Positions 38,164-48,316 are shown, numbered from the stretch's first letter. The stretch is DNA of 64,000 bases from Noviherbaspirillum cavernae (GCF_003590875.1 NZ_QYUN01000002.1:1116001-1180000), one strand, 5' to 3'. The notes: generated by a model from the sequence alone, not told the origin. Made by a program: numbers and translations.

Positions 38164-39458
38164 AGATACTGAACCAGAGCCTGCAGGCGCAATCCTCGGT
38201 GTCCTATGCCGGATTGCTGGAACGGATAGAAATTCTGCGTTCGACGCTGCGCTGGTCGTCGCGGCTGGAGCGTCCGGAGATCGAGAAACTGCTGCGCCAA
38301 TCCAGCGCGCTGCGCGATGAAGTGATGCAGCTGTCGCACAAGGAGCGCTTCGTCAAGGCTGCCAGCACGGCGGCCGATGAGCCTGCGCCGGTGAACCTGT
38401 CATCCGGCGAACGGCGCCGCGCCTTGCTCGACCGCAGCTTCGTGTTCGAAGGCACCTTCGGCGACAATCCGAAATTGCTCGACGCACTGGAAGTCGCGGA
38501 GAAGGCCGCACCCACCGATCTGCCGGTGCTCATCGACGGCGAGAGCGGTACCGGCAAGGAATTGATGGCGAAAGTCATCCACGCCAACGGCGCGCGCGCC
38601 GACAAGGCCTACATCTCGGTCAACTGCGGCGCGATTCCCGAGAACCTGCTGGAGTCAGAATTGTTCGGCCACAAGCGCGGCGCATTCACCGGCGCAGCCA
38701 ATGATCGCAAGGGCAAGTTCGAGAGCGCGCACAAGGGCACCATCTTCCTCGATGAAATCGGCGAACTGCCGCTGCCGGGCCAGGTCAAGCTGCTGCGCGT
38801 TTTGCAATCGCACGAAATCCAGCGCGTCGGCTCCGACGAAATCATTTCCGTCGATACGCGCATCGTTGCCGCCACCAACAAGAACCTGCGCCGCCTGATC
38901 GAGGAGGGCGCGTTCCGCGAAGACCTGTTCTACCGTCTCTCCGTCATCCACGTCACCCTGCCGCCACTGCGCGAACGCAAGGACGAGATTCCATTGCTGC
39001 TCGCCTACTACGGCGACGAGGCGGCGGAAGCGCTGAAGCGGCGCCCCGTGAAAATGACGCCGCGGCTGCGCGACTATCTGCTGAACTATGCCTACCCCGG
39101 CAACATCCGCGAGCTGCGCAACCTGATCTACCGCCTGTCATGCCTGGCCGGCGACACGGCGGATGTAACGCATTTGCCCGAAGACATCCGCCCGAAGGCC
39201 GCTGCCGTGCAGCTCGACACGCCGGCTGCTGCCGTGGCGATCCCGCATTCACTGAGCGATGCCAAGCGCGCCGCCAGCGACGAGGCGGAACGCGCCTTCC
39301 TGGAACGCGGCTTGAAGGAAGTCGGCGGCACGGTGGCGGAACTAGCGCGCCGCTGCGACATGAACCGCTCGCATCTGCAGATGCTGTTGAAGAAACACGG
39401 GATTCATTCGAAGGATTTTCGGCATCAGGGAGACGGGCATGGCGAGAAGAGGACGTGA
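38160..39458 (+). CDS. Sigma-54-dependent enhancer-binding protein
   Basis: A 432-residue activator. Residues 1-105 are a helical region without a recognised receiver, GAF or PAS domain. The AAA+ domain has Walker A GESGTGKE (127-134), the sigma-54-contacting GAFTGA (174-179), Walker B GTIFLDEIGE and an arginine-finger region (FREDLFYRLSVIHVTLPPLRERKDEIP). The C-terminal Fis-type helix-turn-helix is ELARRCDMNRSHLQMLLKKHGI. All key residues are present, so it should drive transcription from -24/-12 promoters. It overlaps the exporter stop by ATGA, and such promoters are found before peptide genes and a kinase 7-14 kb away. How it is activated is unclear. Confidence 0.94.
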   Translation: MKILNQSLQAQSSVSYAGLLERIEILRSTLRWSSRLERPEIEKLLRQSSALRDEVMQLSHKERFVKAASTAADEPAPVNLSSGERRRALLDRSFVFEGTFGDNPKLLDALEVAEKAAPTDLPVLIDGESGTGKELMAKVIHANGARADKAYISVNCGAIPENLLESELFGHKRGAFTGAANDRKGKFESAHKGTIFLDEIGELPLPGQVKLLRVLQSHEIQRVGSDEIISVDTRIVAATNKNLRRLIEEGAFREDLFYRLSVIHVTLPPLRERKDEIPLLLAYYGDEAAEALKRRPVKMTPRLRDYLLNYAYPGNIRELRNLIYRLSCLAGDTADVTHLPEDIRPKAAAVQLDTPAAAVAIPHSLSDAKRAASDEAERAFLERGLKEVGGTVAELARRCDMNRSHLQMLLKKHGIHSKDFRHQGDGHGEKRT

Positions 39459-39549
39459 CTCGACGCGATGCTCACGGTCTCCAGGCGACCAGCCATCGCG
39501 TGGAGCAGCCGGAATGCGATTCGCGGCCGCCTTTTGTTCTCACGCCTGA

Positions 39550-39909
39550 TCAAAGATCCACCAGCATCTCGAAGCCGCCATAAATCATGCGCTTTCCATC
39601 GAAGGGCATGTTCTCCGGCTTCATCATGTCGGCCATGCGCGGATCCTTCATCACCTTGTCGTTGACCTCGTCGCGATGGGCGCGCGACTCATACACGATC
39701 CAGGAGAAAACGACGGTTTCGCCGTCTTCCAGATTGACACTCTGCGGGAACGAAGTGAGCTTGCCGGGCTTCACGTCATCGGCGACGCATTCGCGAAACT
39801 GCAATGCACCATGCTCGCGCCAGATATCGCCGCACTTCTTCGCGACGGCAAGATAGGCGTCGATGTTCTTCTTGGGAACAGGCAAAACAAAACCATCAAC
39901 ATAGGCCAT
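39550..39909 (-). CDS. DUF1428-family protein
   Basis: 119 residues of the DUF1428 family, a small dimeric alpha-beta-barrel fold of unknown role. Characteristic segments are MAYVDGFVLPVPKKNIDAY, FSWIVYESRAHRDEVNDKVM and PFDGKRMIYGGFE. The ATG follows CAAGGAGAGTGTC. It is a single gene, convergent with the sigma-54 activator. Confidence 0.88.
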   Translation of the reverse strand: MAYVDGFVLPVPKKNIDAYLAVAKKCGDIWREHGALQFRECVADDVKPGKLTSFPQSVNLEDGETVVFSWIVYESRAHRDEVNDKVMKDPRMADMMKPENMPFDGKRMIYGGFEMLVDL

Positions 39910-40425
39910 GACACTCTCCTTGAGGAAATGAGTTTCTCGGGCATGCGGCGCATGCCGTGATCGGAAATTACAGACTAGTCGCAGCTTGGCTCATGGACAA
40001 GGTCAGGTGGCCAGCGTGGGAATGAGCAGGTACGGCGCAGCAAAGCGTGCCGAGTGTCACGATAAGCTCGGTGCAGCACATGACGCTTGAATTTTTCCGA
40101 CAACGCACGCAAGAAGCATGGATGCCTTCGCAGAACAATCGACATGCGGGATGGAGCGTATGCTTCTCGCCTAGCTCGTTACTGACGGGAAAGCAGTGAT
40201 CCACGCTTCGAATTTGCCCGATGAGAGATCACAGGGAATAAATTTCGAAAGGCCTGCTCAACGGGCTCTTCGCAGGAACTTCACCCCTTCCGCTATCTCA
40301 AAAATTCAGGGACCCTGCATTGCAAAGGTCAGGGTGTTTTTCGTCCCGATGCGTGCCGCTCTGCTCGGCACGCAAAATGGTTTTCGTGCAGGGATTTGAT
40401 TGCATTGCATAAAAGGAGAAATATC
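39910..40425. other. Intergenic region without recognisable gene
   Basis: 516 bases between the divergent DUF1428 and CBS genes. Several short frames exist in all readings but none has a ribosome-binding site or a recognisable protein. The last 30 bases carry a strong ribosome-binding site (AAAAGGAGAAATATC) for the CBS gene. Confidence 0.45.
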
Positions 40426-40869
40426 ATGCGAGTAGCCGAAGCAATGACGCGCGATGCGCGTATAGCAAATCCGGACCAAAGCATTGTCGAGGCCGCGAAG
40501 ATGATGGCCGACTGTGATTGCGGTGTGTTGCCGGTGGGAGAAAACGACCGGCTGGTGGGGATGGTTACCGATCGCGATATCGTGATCCGTGCGCTGGCCA
40601 AGGGAAAGGGCGACGCGAAAGTGCGCGATGTGATGAGCAAGGACGTGAAGTATTGTTTCGAGGAAGACGATGTGGACGATGTCGCCAAAAACATGGGCGA
40701 TCTGCAAGTGCGGCGTCTGCCGGTCCTCGACAAGAGCAAGCGCTTGACCGGCATCGTGTCGCTTGGCGATATTGCGACGACCGAAGAAGTCGATGCGGCA
40801 GGAGAAGCCTTGTCCTGCATTTCCGAGCCGGCATCCAAACATGTCAGCACCGGACAGCGTCCGCATTGA
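40426..40869 (+). CDS. CBS-pair protein
   Basis: 147 residues made almost entirely of two CBS motifs (about 7-60 and 72-125): MTRDARIANPDQSIVEAAKMMADCDCGVLPVGENDRLVGMVTDRDI and MSKDVKYCFEEDDVDDVAKNMGDLQVRRLPVLDKSKRLTGIVSLGDI (quoted with their conserved VLPV, GMVTDRDI and GIVSLGDI cores). Such stand-alone pairs bind adenine nucleotides and regulate partner proteins. It is a single gene; its partner is unknown. Confidence 0.9.
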   Translation: MRVAEAMTRDARIANPDQSIVEAAKMMADCDCGVLPVGENDRLVGMVTDRDIVIRALAKGKGDAKVRDVMSKDVKYCFEEDDVDDVAKNMGDLQVRRLPVLDKSKRLTGIVSLGDIATTEEVDAAGEALSCISEPASKHVSTGQRPH

Positions 40870-40922
40870 GCGGGGCTTGTGCAATGTTCAATATCAACAT
40901 GCAGTTGTAGAGCAGATGCGTC

Positions 40923-40975
40923 GGCGGGTGGGACCCGCCCTACGGACAATCAGGGTAGGGCGGGTTCCACCCGCC
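40923..40975. repeat. GC-rich palindrome
   Basis: GGCGGGTGGGACCCGCCCTA and, after a 10-base loop, the inverted GTAGGGCGGGTTCCACCCGCC core (one mismatch). It is the same family as the outer repeat between ssuE and ssuA. It lies between the convergent CBS and P-type ATPase genes and probably acts as a two-way terminator. Confidence 0.8.
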
Positions 40976-41060
40976 AAGCGCTCGCATTGAATCTTGACAG
41001 CCCATGGAGACGCTCTCTGCATGGCGCTTGCCGGAAGGCACGGCAACGCCATGAGCCCCT

Positions 41061-43412
41061 TCAAATCTCCGCGTGCCGCAGCCGCAGGGCATTGGTGATC
41101 ACCGACACCGAACTCAGGCTCATCGCCAGCGCCGCAATCATCGGCGACAGAAACTGCCCGGTGAAGGGATACAGCAGGCCGGCGGCGAGCGGGATTCCGA
41201 GCGAGTTGTAGACGAACGCAAAGCCGAGGTTCTGCCGCATGTTGCGCACCGTCGCCACCGACAGCGCACGTGCACGCGCGATTGCGCGCAGGTCGCCCTT
41301 GACCAGCGTGACGTGCGCGCTGTGGATCGCGACATCGGTGCCGGTGCCCATCGCGATCCCGACGTCGGCCCGCGCCAGTGCCGGCGCATCGTTGATGCCG
41401 TCGCCCGCCATCGCCACGACCTTGCCTTGTGCCTGCAGGCTTTCCACCAGGTGCAGCTTGTCGTGCGGCGTGACTTCGCCGTGCACTTCCGCGATGCCGA
41501 GTTTCGACGCCACCGAGCGCGCGGTCGTCAGGCCGTCGCCGGTCGCCATCACCACGTTCAGCCCGGCGGCGCGCAATCCTGCGATGGCGTCGGGCGTGCC
41601 CGGCTTGATCGGATCGGACACTGCCGCCAGGCCGACCAGCTTTCCATCGGATGCGAGATACATCACGCTCGCGCCTTCCTTGCGCAGCGCCTCGCTTTGT
41701 TCGGCCAGCGGCTGCCAATCAACCTTCTCCGACTCCATCAGCGCGGTATTGCCGAGCGCGATGCGATGGCCGGCGACGTCACCGCGCACGCCGATGCCGC
41801 TGGATGATTCGAAGCTGTCGGGCTTCGTCAACGCCAGCCCGCGCCGCCGTGCCTCGGCCACGATTGCATGCGCCAGCGGATGCTCGCTGCCCTGGTCGAT
41901 GCTGGCCGCAAGTTGCAGCACCTCCTGTTCGCTGAAGCCGGGGGCGGCAATCACGCGGTCGAACGCGGGCTTGCCCTCGGTCAGCGTGCCGGTCTTGTCC
42001 ACGATCAGCGTGTCCACCTTGCGCATCGCCTCGATGGCCGCCGCGTCGCGGAACAGGATGCCCCTGGTCGCGGCGAGGCCGGTGGCTGCCATGATCGACA
42101 TCGGCGTGGCCAGTCCCAGCGCGCAGGGGCAGGCGATGATCAGCACCGCCACCGCGTTGACGAAGCCGTACACCCAGCTCGGCTGCGGCCCGAACAGGCC
42201 CCAGCCCAACAGCGTCAGCACGGCGACTGCCGCCACCGCGACGACGAACCAGCCGGCGACGGAATCGGCGAGCCGCTGCATGGGCGCGCGCGAGCGTTGC
42301 GCCTGCGCCACCAGTTGCACGATCTGCGACAGCATGGTTTGCGCACCGACCTTTTCGGAACGCATGACCAGGCTGCCGCTGGTGTTGATCGTGGCGCCGA
42401 TGAGTTTGTCGCCGGGACGCTTGGTGACCGGCAGCGGTTCGCCGGTGAGCATGGATTCATCGACCGCGCTTTCGCCCTCCGTCACCACGCCGTCGACCGG
42501 CACCTTTTCGCCGGGACGCACGCGCAGCGTGTCGCCGATATGCACATGGTTGAGCGGGATGTCTTCCTCGCTGCCGTCATCGTGGATGCGGCGCGCCGTT
42601 TTCGGCGCAAGCCCAAGCAGTGACTTGATCGCCGCCGAGGTTTGCGAGCGCGCGCGCAACTCCATGATCTGGCCCAGCAGCGTCAGCGACACGATCACGG
42701 CCGCCGCTTCGTAATACACGCCGACGCGGCCATGCATGGAGAAGGCCGCCGGAAAGACTTCGGGCGCGAAGGTCGCGACCAGGCTGTAGCCGTAGGCGGC
42801 ACTGACGCCCAGCCCGATCAGCGTCCACATGTTGGGACTGCGATGCGTGATCGAGTGGACGCAGCGTTGCAGGAAGGGCAGGCCGGCCCACAACACCACC
42901 GGTGTGCTGAGGGCGAGCTCGATCCAGTTCTGGTACGGAATGCCGGCCGGGAAGAAGCGGTGGCTGCCCATCGCCAGCAACATGACCACGACCGAAAGCG
43001 GCAGGGTCCACCAGAAGCGGCGGCGAAAGTCGGTCAGCTCGGGATTCTCGCCTTCGTCGAGGCTGGGCATCTCCGGTTCCAGCGCCATGCCGCAGATCGG
43101 GCAGCTGCCGGGAGCCGGCTGGCGGATTTGCGGATGCATCGGGCAGGTGTAGATCGTTCCTGCCGGGGCCGCCACCGGCTCGCGTGGTTCCGGCTTCAGC
43201 CAGCGTTGCGGATCCGCGCGGAACCTGGTCATGCAGCCTGTGCTGCAAAAGTGATAGTCCGTGCCGTTGTGCGCGATGGTGCGTTGCGGGTCGGCAGCCA
43301 CCTTCATGCCGCACACCGGATCGGTGAACGGCTTGTCCGGTGCTGCTGTCACGGCAGCGTGATGGTGGGCGTGGTGATCGTTGTGTTCGTGCGAGGAATG
43401 ACGATTGTCCAT
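41061..43412 (-). CDS. Copper/silver-type P1B ATPase with YHS domain
   Basis: A 783-residue heavy-metal-exporting ATPase. The N-terminus is His-rich ([15 protein letters not shown]), followed by a YHS domain ([12 protein letters not shown] ... [12 protein letters not shown]) and a zinc-ribbon-like metal-binding segment ([26 protein letters not shown]). The core has the metal-site CPC in [13 protein letters not shown] (about residue 427), the phosphorylation site DKTGT (about 471) and [10 protein letters not shown] (about 667). The CPC motif and YHS domain point to export of Cu(I)/Ag(I). No copper regulator is adjacent. Confidence 0.93.
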   Translation of the reverse strand: MDNRHSSHEHNDHHAHHHAAVTAAPDKPFTDPVCGMKVAADPQRTIAHNGTDYHFCSTGCMTRFRADPQRWLKPEPREPVAAPAGTIYTCPMHPQIRQPAPGSCPICGMALEPEMPSLDEGENPELTDFRRRFWWTLPLSVVVMLLAMGSHRFFPAGIPYQNWIELALSTPVVLWAGLPFLQRCVHSITHRSPNMWTLIGLGVSAAYGYSLVATFAPEVFPAAFSMHGRVGVYYEAAAVIVSLTLLGQIMELRARSQTSAAIKSLLGLAPKTARRIHDDGSEEDIPLNHVHIGDTLRVRPGEKVPVDGVVTEGESAVDESMLTGEPLPVTKRPGDKLIGATINTSGSLVMRSEKVGAQTMLSQIVQLVAQAQRSRAPMQRLADSVAGWFVVAVAAVAVLTLLGWGLFGPQPSWVYGFVNAVAVLIIACPCALGLATPMSIMAATGLAATRGILFRDAAAIEAMRKVDTLIVDKTGTLTEGKPAFDRVIAAPGFSEQEVLQLAASIDQGSEHPLAHAIVAEARRRGLALTKPDSFESSSGIGVRGDVAGHRIALGNTALMESEKVDWQPLAEQSEALRKEGASVMYLASDGKLVGLAAVSDPIKPGTPDAIAGLRAAGLNVVMATGDGLTTARSVASKLGIAEVHGEVTPHDKLHLVESLQAQGKVVAMAGDGINDAPALARADVGIAMGTGTDVAIHSAHVTLVKGDLRAIARARALSVATVRNMRQNLGFAFVYNSLGIPLAAGLLYPFTGQFLSPMIAALAMSLSSVSVITNALRLRHAEI

Positions 43413-43456
43413 ACGCTCCTTTGGAATTGTCGCAAGGCGGTGGCCATATTACGCTT

Positions 43457-43483
43457 GCGCTCCCCTTGAAGGGGATGGGGAAA
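43457..43483. repeat. Half copy of the CCCCTTCAAGGGG repeat
   Basis: GCTCCCCTTGAAGGGGATGG just upstream of the P-type ATPase, a single palindromic half of the dispersed family. It may be a decayed copy. Confidence 0.6.
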
Positions 43484-43558
43484 GAATCAATGTGACGATC
43501 CGCGCCCGCGTCGCAATGTTCCTTCGGGGGAACGACTCATGCATGCAATGAACCTCCG

Positions 43559-46216
43559 TCATTGCGCGGGCTTTCCCTCCGCTTCCTTCTCGGCCGCCGG
43601 CTGCGGTGCTGGCTTCGCCTCGCTCATGGACGATGTCGAACCGCTGGAGCCGGATGTGCGATCCGGCCTTACCATCGTGCCGTTTTCGGTGCGCTTGTCG
43701 TCCTTGAATTCGCCTTCCCAGTAGCCGCCGTTGGCCCAGGTGTAGCGGCCTTGGCCCTCGCTCTTGCCCCTGTCCCACGCACCGGAATACCTGTCGCCGT
43801 CCTTGAAGTGGATCACGCCCTGGCCGTGCGGGATGCCGTCCTTCACGTCGCCGGTATAACGGCTGCCATTCGGGAAAGTGATCGTGCCTTTGCCGTTGGG
43901 CATGTCCCGCGCCCAGTCGCCGCTGTAGCGCTGGCCGTTGTTCCATGCGAACTGTCCCTTGCCTTCCTTGCTGCCGCGCACCAGCGTGCCTTCGAAGCGG
44001 TTGCCGTTACTCCACACGATCTTGCCCGTGCCGGACACGATGCCGCTGACCGGATCAAGCGTGAAGTCGCCGGTCATGGTCTGGTCAGCCAGTTTGAAGG
44101 TCTTGCTGCCGGTGGCTGCCGGCGCTTCGGCTGCGGGCCTGGATGGCGGTTCCGGCTGTACTTTCTGGTCCGGTTCGGGCGTGCTCCTGGACGGCACTTC
44201 CGGCGGCGCTGCCGGGGCAGTCGGGGTGGCCGGTATCTTCTGCGCCTGATCCGTTGGCATTGCCGGCGTTGACGGCTGTTTGCTCAAGGCCGCTTGCGGC
44301 GCCGGTTCCGGTTGCGCGGCCTGTTCCGATGGCTTCGGTTGCACCGGCTTGAGAGTCGTCAGCCTGTCCTTCGCTACCGCCGCGTAGCGGCCCTTCGGAT
44401 ATTTCTTCAGATACGTCTCGTAGGCGGTGGGCTGGTTGAGCGTCTTGGCGGTATTCCAGAGCGCATCCTCCGGCGACGGCACGGGTGGAGTCTGCGCTGC
44501 CTTCGGTTTCGTGTCCGGTGGCGGCAGGGACGGGATTGCGGCCAGCGGCGCAGAAGGAGGCGTAGAAGGAGGCGTAGAAGGAGGCGTAGAAGGAGGCGTA
44601 GAAGGAGGCAGGGCCGCCGTCTTCGGCTGCCGGTCTTCCAGCCGCAGTCTCGCCGCCGCGGCATACAGCCCGTTCGGATAGGCCTTCAGATAATTCTCGT
44701 ACGCGTCCGCCGTGTCGGCGGCGCTGGCCTTGCGCCACGACTCCTCGTCCGCCGATGGGCGCGGAACGGATGGGGGCGGCGAGACTTGCGGGCTGGCCGC
44801 TTCCTCCTTCGGCGGCTCTGCGGGGGCGGCCGGCTTTTGCGCGGCAGGCGCGGACGGCGGCGTTGCCATGCCTGGCGGCGCGGCGGCAATGACCGGCGGT
44901 TCCGGACGTTCTTCCTCCGCCGTGCCGCTGGCGCCGGAGGATCCCGGTACCGGCTTGCTTCCGGTCACGGCCAGCAAGGGTTCGCCCAAGGACTTCAAGG
45001 AGTTGTGCGAACCCCAGTAGACGCCGGTCACGATGCCGGCCGTCAGCAGCAGGCCGAGGCCGATCCACGCCGCCTTGCCCAATCGGCGCGCGCCGAAGGC
45101 CGCAGTGTCCGTTCCCGCCTCTGGCTGCCATTCGCGCTGCGACGCTTGCGCTCGCTGCCGTTGCGCGGAGCGTTCAACCGTGTGCCGCGGCTCCGCGATG
45201 CGGGTCATCGGCTCGTCGCCTTCTCCCCAGCGCAGGTTGGTGTGCGGCAGCGTGCGTGGCACGGTTTCCATGATGTCGAGCGCGCGGCGCAACTCGTCGA
45301 TCGACGCATATCGCTGTTCCGGCTTCACCGACAGCGCCTTGTCCAGTACCGTGAGGAATGCATTGCTGTAGCGGCCCTTGCCGGCCTCGCGCGCCGGCAC
45401 CATTTCGTCGTGTACCATGCGCGCCACTGCCGGCGGCGGGGCCTTGCCGGCGACGAGGTAATACACCACCGCCGCCAATGCGTAGATGTCGGTCCACGGT
45501 CCTTGGCGCAGGCCGGCGATGTCCGCATACTGTTCGATCGGCGCGAATCCCGGCTTCAGGATCACGGTCAGGCATTGCGTCAGATCGCCGATCACGCGTC
45601 GCGCCGCGCCGAAATCGAGCAGCAGCGGACGGCCGTCGCGCAGCAGCAGAATATTGTCAGGTGCGATGTCGCGATGAAAACATTGCGCGTGGTGAATGGT
45701 TTCGATCGCATCGAACAGATCGGCCAGCAGCAGCCGGATCCAGCTCTCGGTCGGCGTGATGCGACGCTCCTTCAAGGCTTGCTTGAGCGTGACGCCCTCG
45801 TAGTAAGGCATCACCATGTAGGCGGTGCCGTTGCCTTCCCAGAAACGATGCACCTTCACCAGGGACGGCGAATCGAACTGCGCCAGCATCTTGGCCTCGT
45901 TGATGAAGCTGCGCAGGCCGGCGGAGAAGGTCGCGGCATTGTTTTGCGAGCGCACCGTCACCGCCATCCTGGTCGTGCGCGTCGCGAGTCCCGAGGGCAT
46001 GTATTCCTTCAGCGCCACATGCCGCTCCAGCGAGTGGTCGTACGCGAGATACACGATGCCGAATCCGCCTTCGCCGATCAGCCCCACGATCTCGAACTCC
46101 CCGAGATGCGTGCCAATGGGGAGAACGTTCATGCTCTGTTCCGCGTCGTTGCCCGGGTCTGCCTTGAACGGCATTCTCCGGGTGCGCACTGCGGTCTTCT
46201 CGTTGTACTGGTTCAT
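43559..46216 (-). CDS. Membrane Ser/Thr protein kinase with MORN repeats
   Basis: 885 residues. Residues about 38-310 are a protein kinase: Gly loop IGEGGFG, Lys70 in VALKEY, catalytic HRDIAPDN (181-188; HRDLKPEN in the usual form) and DFGAARR (201-207), so it should be active. One membrane helix is at about 382-404 (AAWIGLGLLLTAGIVTGVYW), giving a long periplasmic part. That part has Pro-rich linkers including TPPS repeats (coded by 12-bp DNA repeats near 44553-44609) and two YP-x-G-x-YA-x-x-A-x-x-RL repeats (about 505-545 and 600-640). The end, about 735-850, has six or so MORN repeats (GKGTITFPNGSRYTGDV type). A sigma-54-type promoter lies 104 bases upstream. Confidence 0.9.
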   Translation of the reverse strand: MNQYNEKTAVRTRRMPFKADPGNDAEQSMNVLPIGTHLGEFEIVGLIGEGGFGIVYLAYDHSLERHVALKEYMPSGLATRTTRMAVTVRSQNNAATFSAGLRSFINEAKMLAQFDSPSLVKVHRFWEGNGTAYMVMPYYEGVTLKQALKERRITPTESWIRLLLADLFDAIETIHHAQCFHRDIAPDNILLLRDGRPLLLDFGAARRVIGDLTQCLTVILKPGFAPIEQYADIAGLRQGPWTDIYALAAVVYYLVAGKAPPPAVARMVHDEMVPAREAGKGRYSNAFLTVLDKALSVKPEQRYASIDELRRALDIMETVPRTLPHTNLRWGEGDEPMTRIAEPRHTVERSAQRQRAQASQREWQPEAGTDTAAFGARRLGKAAWIGLGLLLTAGIVTGVYWGSHNSLKSLGEPLLAVTGSKPVPGSSGASGTAEEERPEPPVIAAAPPGMATPPSAPAAQKPAAPAEPPKEEAASPQVSPPPSVPRPSADEESWRKASAADTADAYENYLKAYPNGLYAAAARLRLEDRQPKTAALPPSTPPSTPPSTPPSTPPSAPLAAIPSLPPPDTKPKAAQTPPVPSPEDALWNTAKTLNQPTAYETYLKKYPKGRYAAVAKDRLTTLKPVQPKPSEQAAQPEPAPQAALSKQPSTPAMPTDQAQKIPATPTAPAAPPEVPSRSTPEPDQKVQPEPPSRPAAEAPAATGSKTFKLADQTMTGDFTLDPVSGIVSGTGKIVWSNGNRFEGTLVRGSKEGKGQFAWNNGQRYSGDWARDMPNGKGTITFPNGSRYTGDVKDGIPHGQGVIHFKDGDRYSGAWDRGKSEGQGRYTWANGGYWEGEFKDDKRTENGTMVRPDRTSGSSGSTSSMSEAKPAPQPAAEKEAEGKPAQ

Positions 46217-46319
46217 CGTCGAATTCCATCGGGTCAGTCAAGACATCGCAGCGTGCAGCGCAGGTAGCAGCGCAGGTAGCAGGGAAGGCGGCGCGCTTCG
46301 CCGTGGTCTGTCTTCACTA

Positions 46320-46334
46320 GCACCTTTAGTGCCA
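46320..46334 (-). promoter_or_regulatory. Sigma-54-type promoter upstream of the MORN kinase
   Basis: On the minus strand TGGCACTAAAGGTGC: a perfect -24 element (TGGCAC), the invariant GG-N10-GC spacing and a GTGC -12 element (TTGC in the consensus). It is 104 bases before the kinase ATG and predicts a leader of about 90 bases. The rest of 46217-46881 (665 bases between kinase and phosphatase genes) contains no gene I can recognise. Confidence 0.65.
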
Positions 46335-46881
46335 GCGGCACGCATGGCTGCCGGTGCGTGGGACGAACCGATGTCCACCAGTCCTGCGTCGGGTACCGGG
46401 AATCGGGACCCGACGTTCGCGGGCCGTTCTGACCGTTCACGAACCGGCAGGGAAGGGCGTGATATGGCGTGGTTCCGGACATCTTCCCGGCACAGGCCGG
46501 AGTCCCCGGTCACCGCCGGCTTGCTGCTGACAAACAGATCGATGACGCGGCCCCACAAGCCATGTGAAGAAAGTGCCGGCCGGACGCGAATGAATGTCGG
46601 ATGTCACACAACATCTCAACTTCCGATTTTGCAGAAAAGTCGTGGAACAAACGACACATCGCGTCACGGAAACTTCTTGCAACCACCTTGCGGCAGCCCG
46701 CCGCTCTACGCATGCACTGCCTGCTTTCATCTTCGTCGCGGGCCGCGCAAAGAGCTTGATCTGCATCGCAATGTGGTCGATTTGTACGGCCGCAGACACG
46801 CATCTTCCTGCATCGCGGCAACAGTGGCGCAATGCCGATGGCGGCAAAGAAGGGAGTTGGAGGAAGCGGCTTGAACGTGGA

Positions 46882-47652
46882 TTACAGCGTGGGATTCAGG
46901 ACCGTCTGCTCGATGGAGGACAGGTCTTCCGCGCGCACCAAAACCACCGAGATGTTGTCGCGCCCGCCTTGTTGCAGCGCCATGTCGATCAGTGCCTGCG
47001 CCGCGTACCGGCAGTCACCCGCAGGCAGCACGCTGCACATGTCCTGCTCGCTGACTTCGTTGCTCAGACCGTCGCTGCACAATAGAAAGATATCGCCGTC
47101 CTCGACCACGATCGTGTCTGCGTCGATATCCAGCGTCTCGGCTGCGCCGACCGCCCGCGTGATCAGATTGCGGGCAGGGTAAAAGGCGGCGTCTTCGGGG
47201 CTGATGCTGCCGCTGGAAACGAGTTCCTCGATCTGGCTGTGGTCGCGCGTGAGCCGCCTTAGGCGGGCGTCGCGGTACAGGTAGATGCGGCTGTCGCCCG
47301 CCCACAGGTAGCCGCACTGGTCATCCCACGCGACGAGGACCACCACCGTGCTGCCGATGATGTGCGCGCCGCGCGCCGCTGCTTCTTCGCGCAACTGCTG
47401 ATTCACCGCGAGCAGCCGGTCGCGCGCATCGGCCATGAAGGTGGCGAGGCTGTCGGGCGCGGGTATGGCGTCGAGCGCGTCCACCACCATGCGGCTGGCG
47501 ACGTCGCCCAGCGCGTGACCACCCATGCCGTCGGCCACGGCCCACAGCCCGCGCTCGGGCCGGTCGAGGCAGGCGTCCTCATTGATCCGCCGCACCAGTC
47601 CGACGTCGGTGCAGGCGGCCGATGACCATTGAATTTGCGTGGCGTCCGTCAC
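46882..47652 (-). CDS. PP2C-type Ser/Thr phosphatase
   Basis: A 256-residue soluble phosphatase with metal-binding motifs in order: RRINEDACLD, WAVADGMGGHALGDVAS, LWAGDSRIYLYRD, FLLCSDGLSNEV and GGRDNISVVLV. It would reverse phosphorylation by the kinases in this window. The order PP2C then kinase on the same strand resembles the PppA/PpkA pairs, but no type VI secretion gene is present. There is no sigma-54 motif directly upstream. Confidence 0.92.
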   Translation of the reverse strand: MTDATQIQWSSAACTDVGLVRRINEDACLDRPERGLWAVADGMGGHALGDVASRMVVDALDAIPAPDSLATFMADARDRLLAVNQQLREEAAARGAHIIGSTVVVLVAWDDQCGYLWAGDSRIYLYRDARLRRLTRDHSQIEELVSSGSISPEDAAFYPARNLITRAVGAAETLDIDADTIVVEDGDIFLLCSDGLSNEVSEQDMCSVLPAGDCRYAAQALIDMALQQGGRDNISVVLVRAEDLSSIEQTVLNPTL

Positions 47653-47852
47653 AAATACCTCTGAGTTCTCCGCGTGCAGTGGATCGGATTTGCTTGTCTA
47701 TGATGAGTATATAACCTGTTGCACAAACCGCAGCCGCAATGCGGTTGAGGAAAACCGACAAAACCGCTGTTCACTGCCATGCCCCATGCCCGCCGCGCGG
47801 GAGTCCTGACCGCCGGCCAGGAGGGCCGAGGCCGGAATCACGGAGCGACCTC

Positions 47853-48146
47853 TTAATGCTTGAAATTCGCCGCCTGCTGATTCGCGGCCAGGCTGATGTT
47901 CGAGTTGGCCGCCGTATTGTTCACGTTGATCGACTGAAACTGGTTGTTCATCTGGTCGGCATAGAAGTTGTTGATCTCATAGACATTCACGATCTGGCCG
48001 AAGCTGGCGTTGGCCGGCACCGACGGCCTGTAGGGAGCGAAGGCGCCGAACACCCACGGCGCACCGCCCGCGCCACGGATCGCGGACATTGCCTTGCGGT
48101 CGAGCGTGCGATCCGAGTGCAGATCATTGATGACAATTGCGGCCAT
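47853..48146 (-). CDS. Double-glycine leader peptide, P1
   Basis: 97 residues. The leader MAAIVINDLHSDRTLDRKAM is followed by SAIRGAGG. Hydrophobic residues fall at the classic leader positions (Leu15, Met20, Ile23), and cleavage is expected after GA (25-26) or GG (27-28). The predicted core is Asn/Gln-rich (NNFYADQMNNQFQSINVNNT, SLAANQQAANF) like P3, P6 and P7. The start at 48146 is chosen for the ribosome-binding site CGGAGACACC and for alignment with the other leaders. A sigma-54-type promoter lies 155 bases upstream. The product is probably exported by a C39 transporter. Confidence 0.8.
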   Translation of the reverse strand: MAAIVINDLHSDRTLDRKAMSAIRGAGGAPWVFGAFAPYRPSVPANASFGQIVNVYEINNFYADQMNNQFQSINVNNTAANSNISLAANQQAANFKH

Positions 48147-48299
48147 GGTGTGTCTCCGAATAATGGGTGGTGGTGAATGCCTGAAAGCCTCTGAAAAAAT
48201 CAAGAATCGCGATCGATCTGCTGTCGTTCCTTGCTGCGACGCGCTGTTAAACAAGCTGTCGGTTCACCGCATACACATGACACGAAACGCTTCACATGC

Positions 48300-48316
48300 T
48301 GCAAGTGCCATGCCAG
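48300..48316 (-). promoter_or_regulatory. Sigma-54-type promoter upstream of P1
   Basis: Minus strand CTGGCATGGCACTTGCA. It matches the YTGGCACG-N4-TTGCW consensus except for one T in the -24 element, with exact GG-N10-GC spacing. It overlaps the 3' end of the P2 gene (its stop codon begins at 48319), so P1 can be transcribed separately. The predicted leader is about 145 bases. Confidence 0.65.

Noticed and set aside
44294..46267. 657-residue plus-strand frame
   Set aside because: Antisense to the MORN kinase; composed of Arg-rich low-complexity sequence from its Pro-rich linker.
43559..47652. Kinase and phosphatase as part of a type VI secretion cluster
   Set aside because: The pair resembles PpkA/PppA, but no Tss gene is present anywhere in the window.
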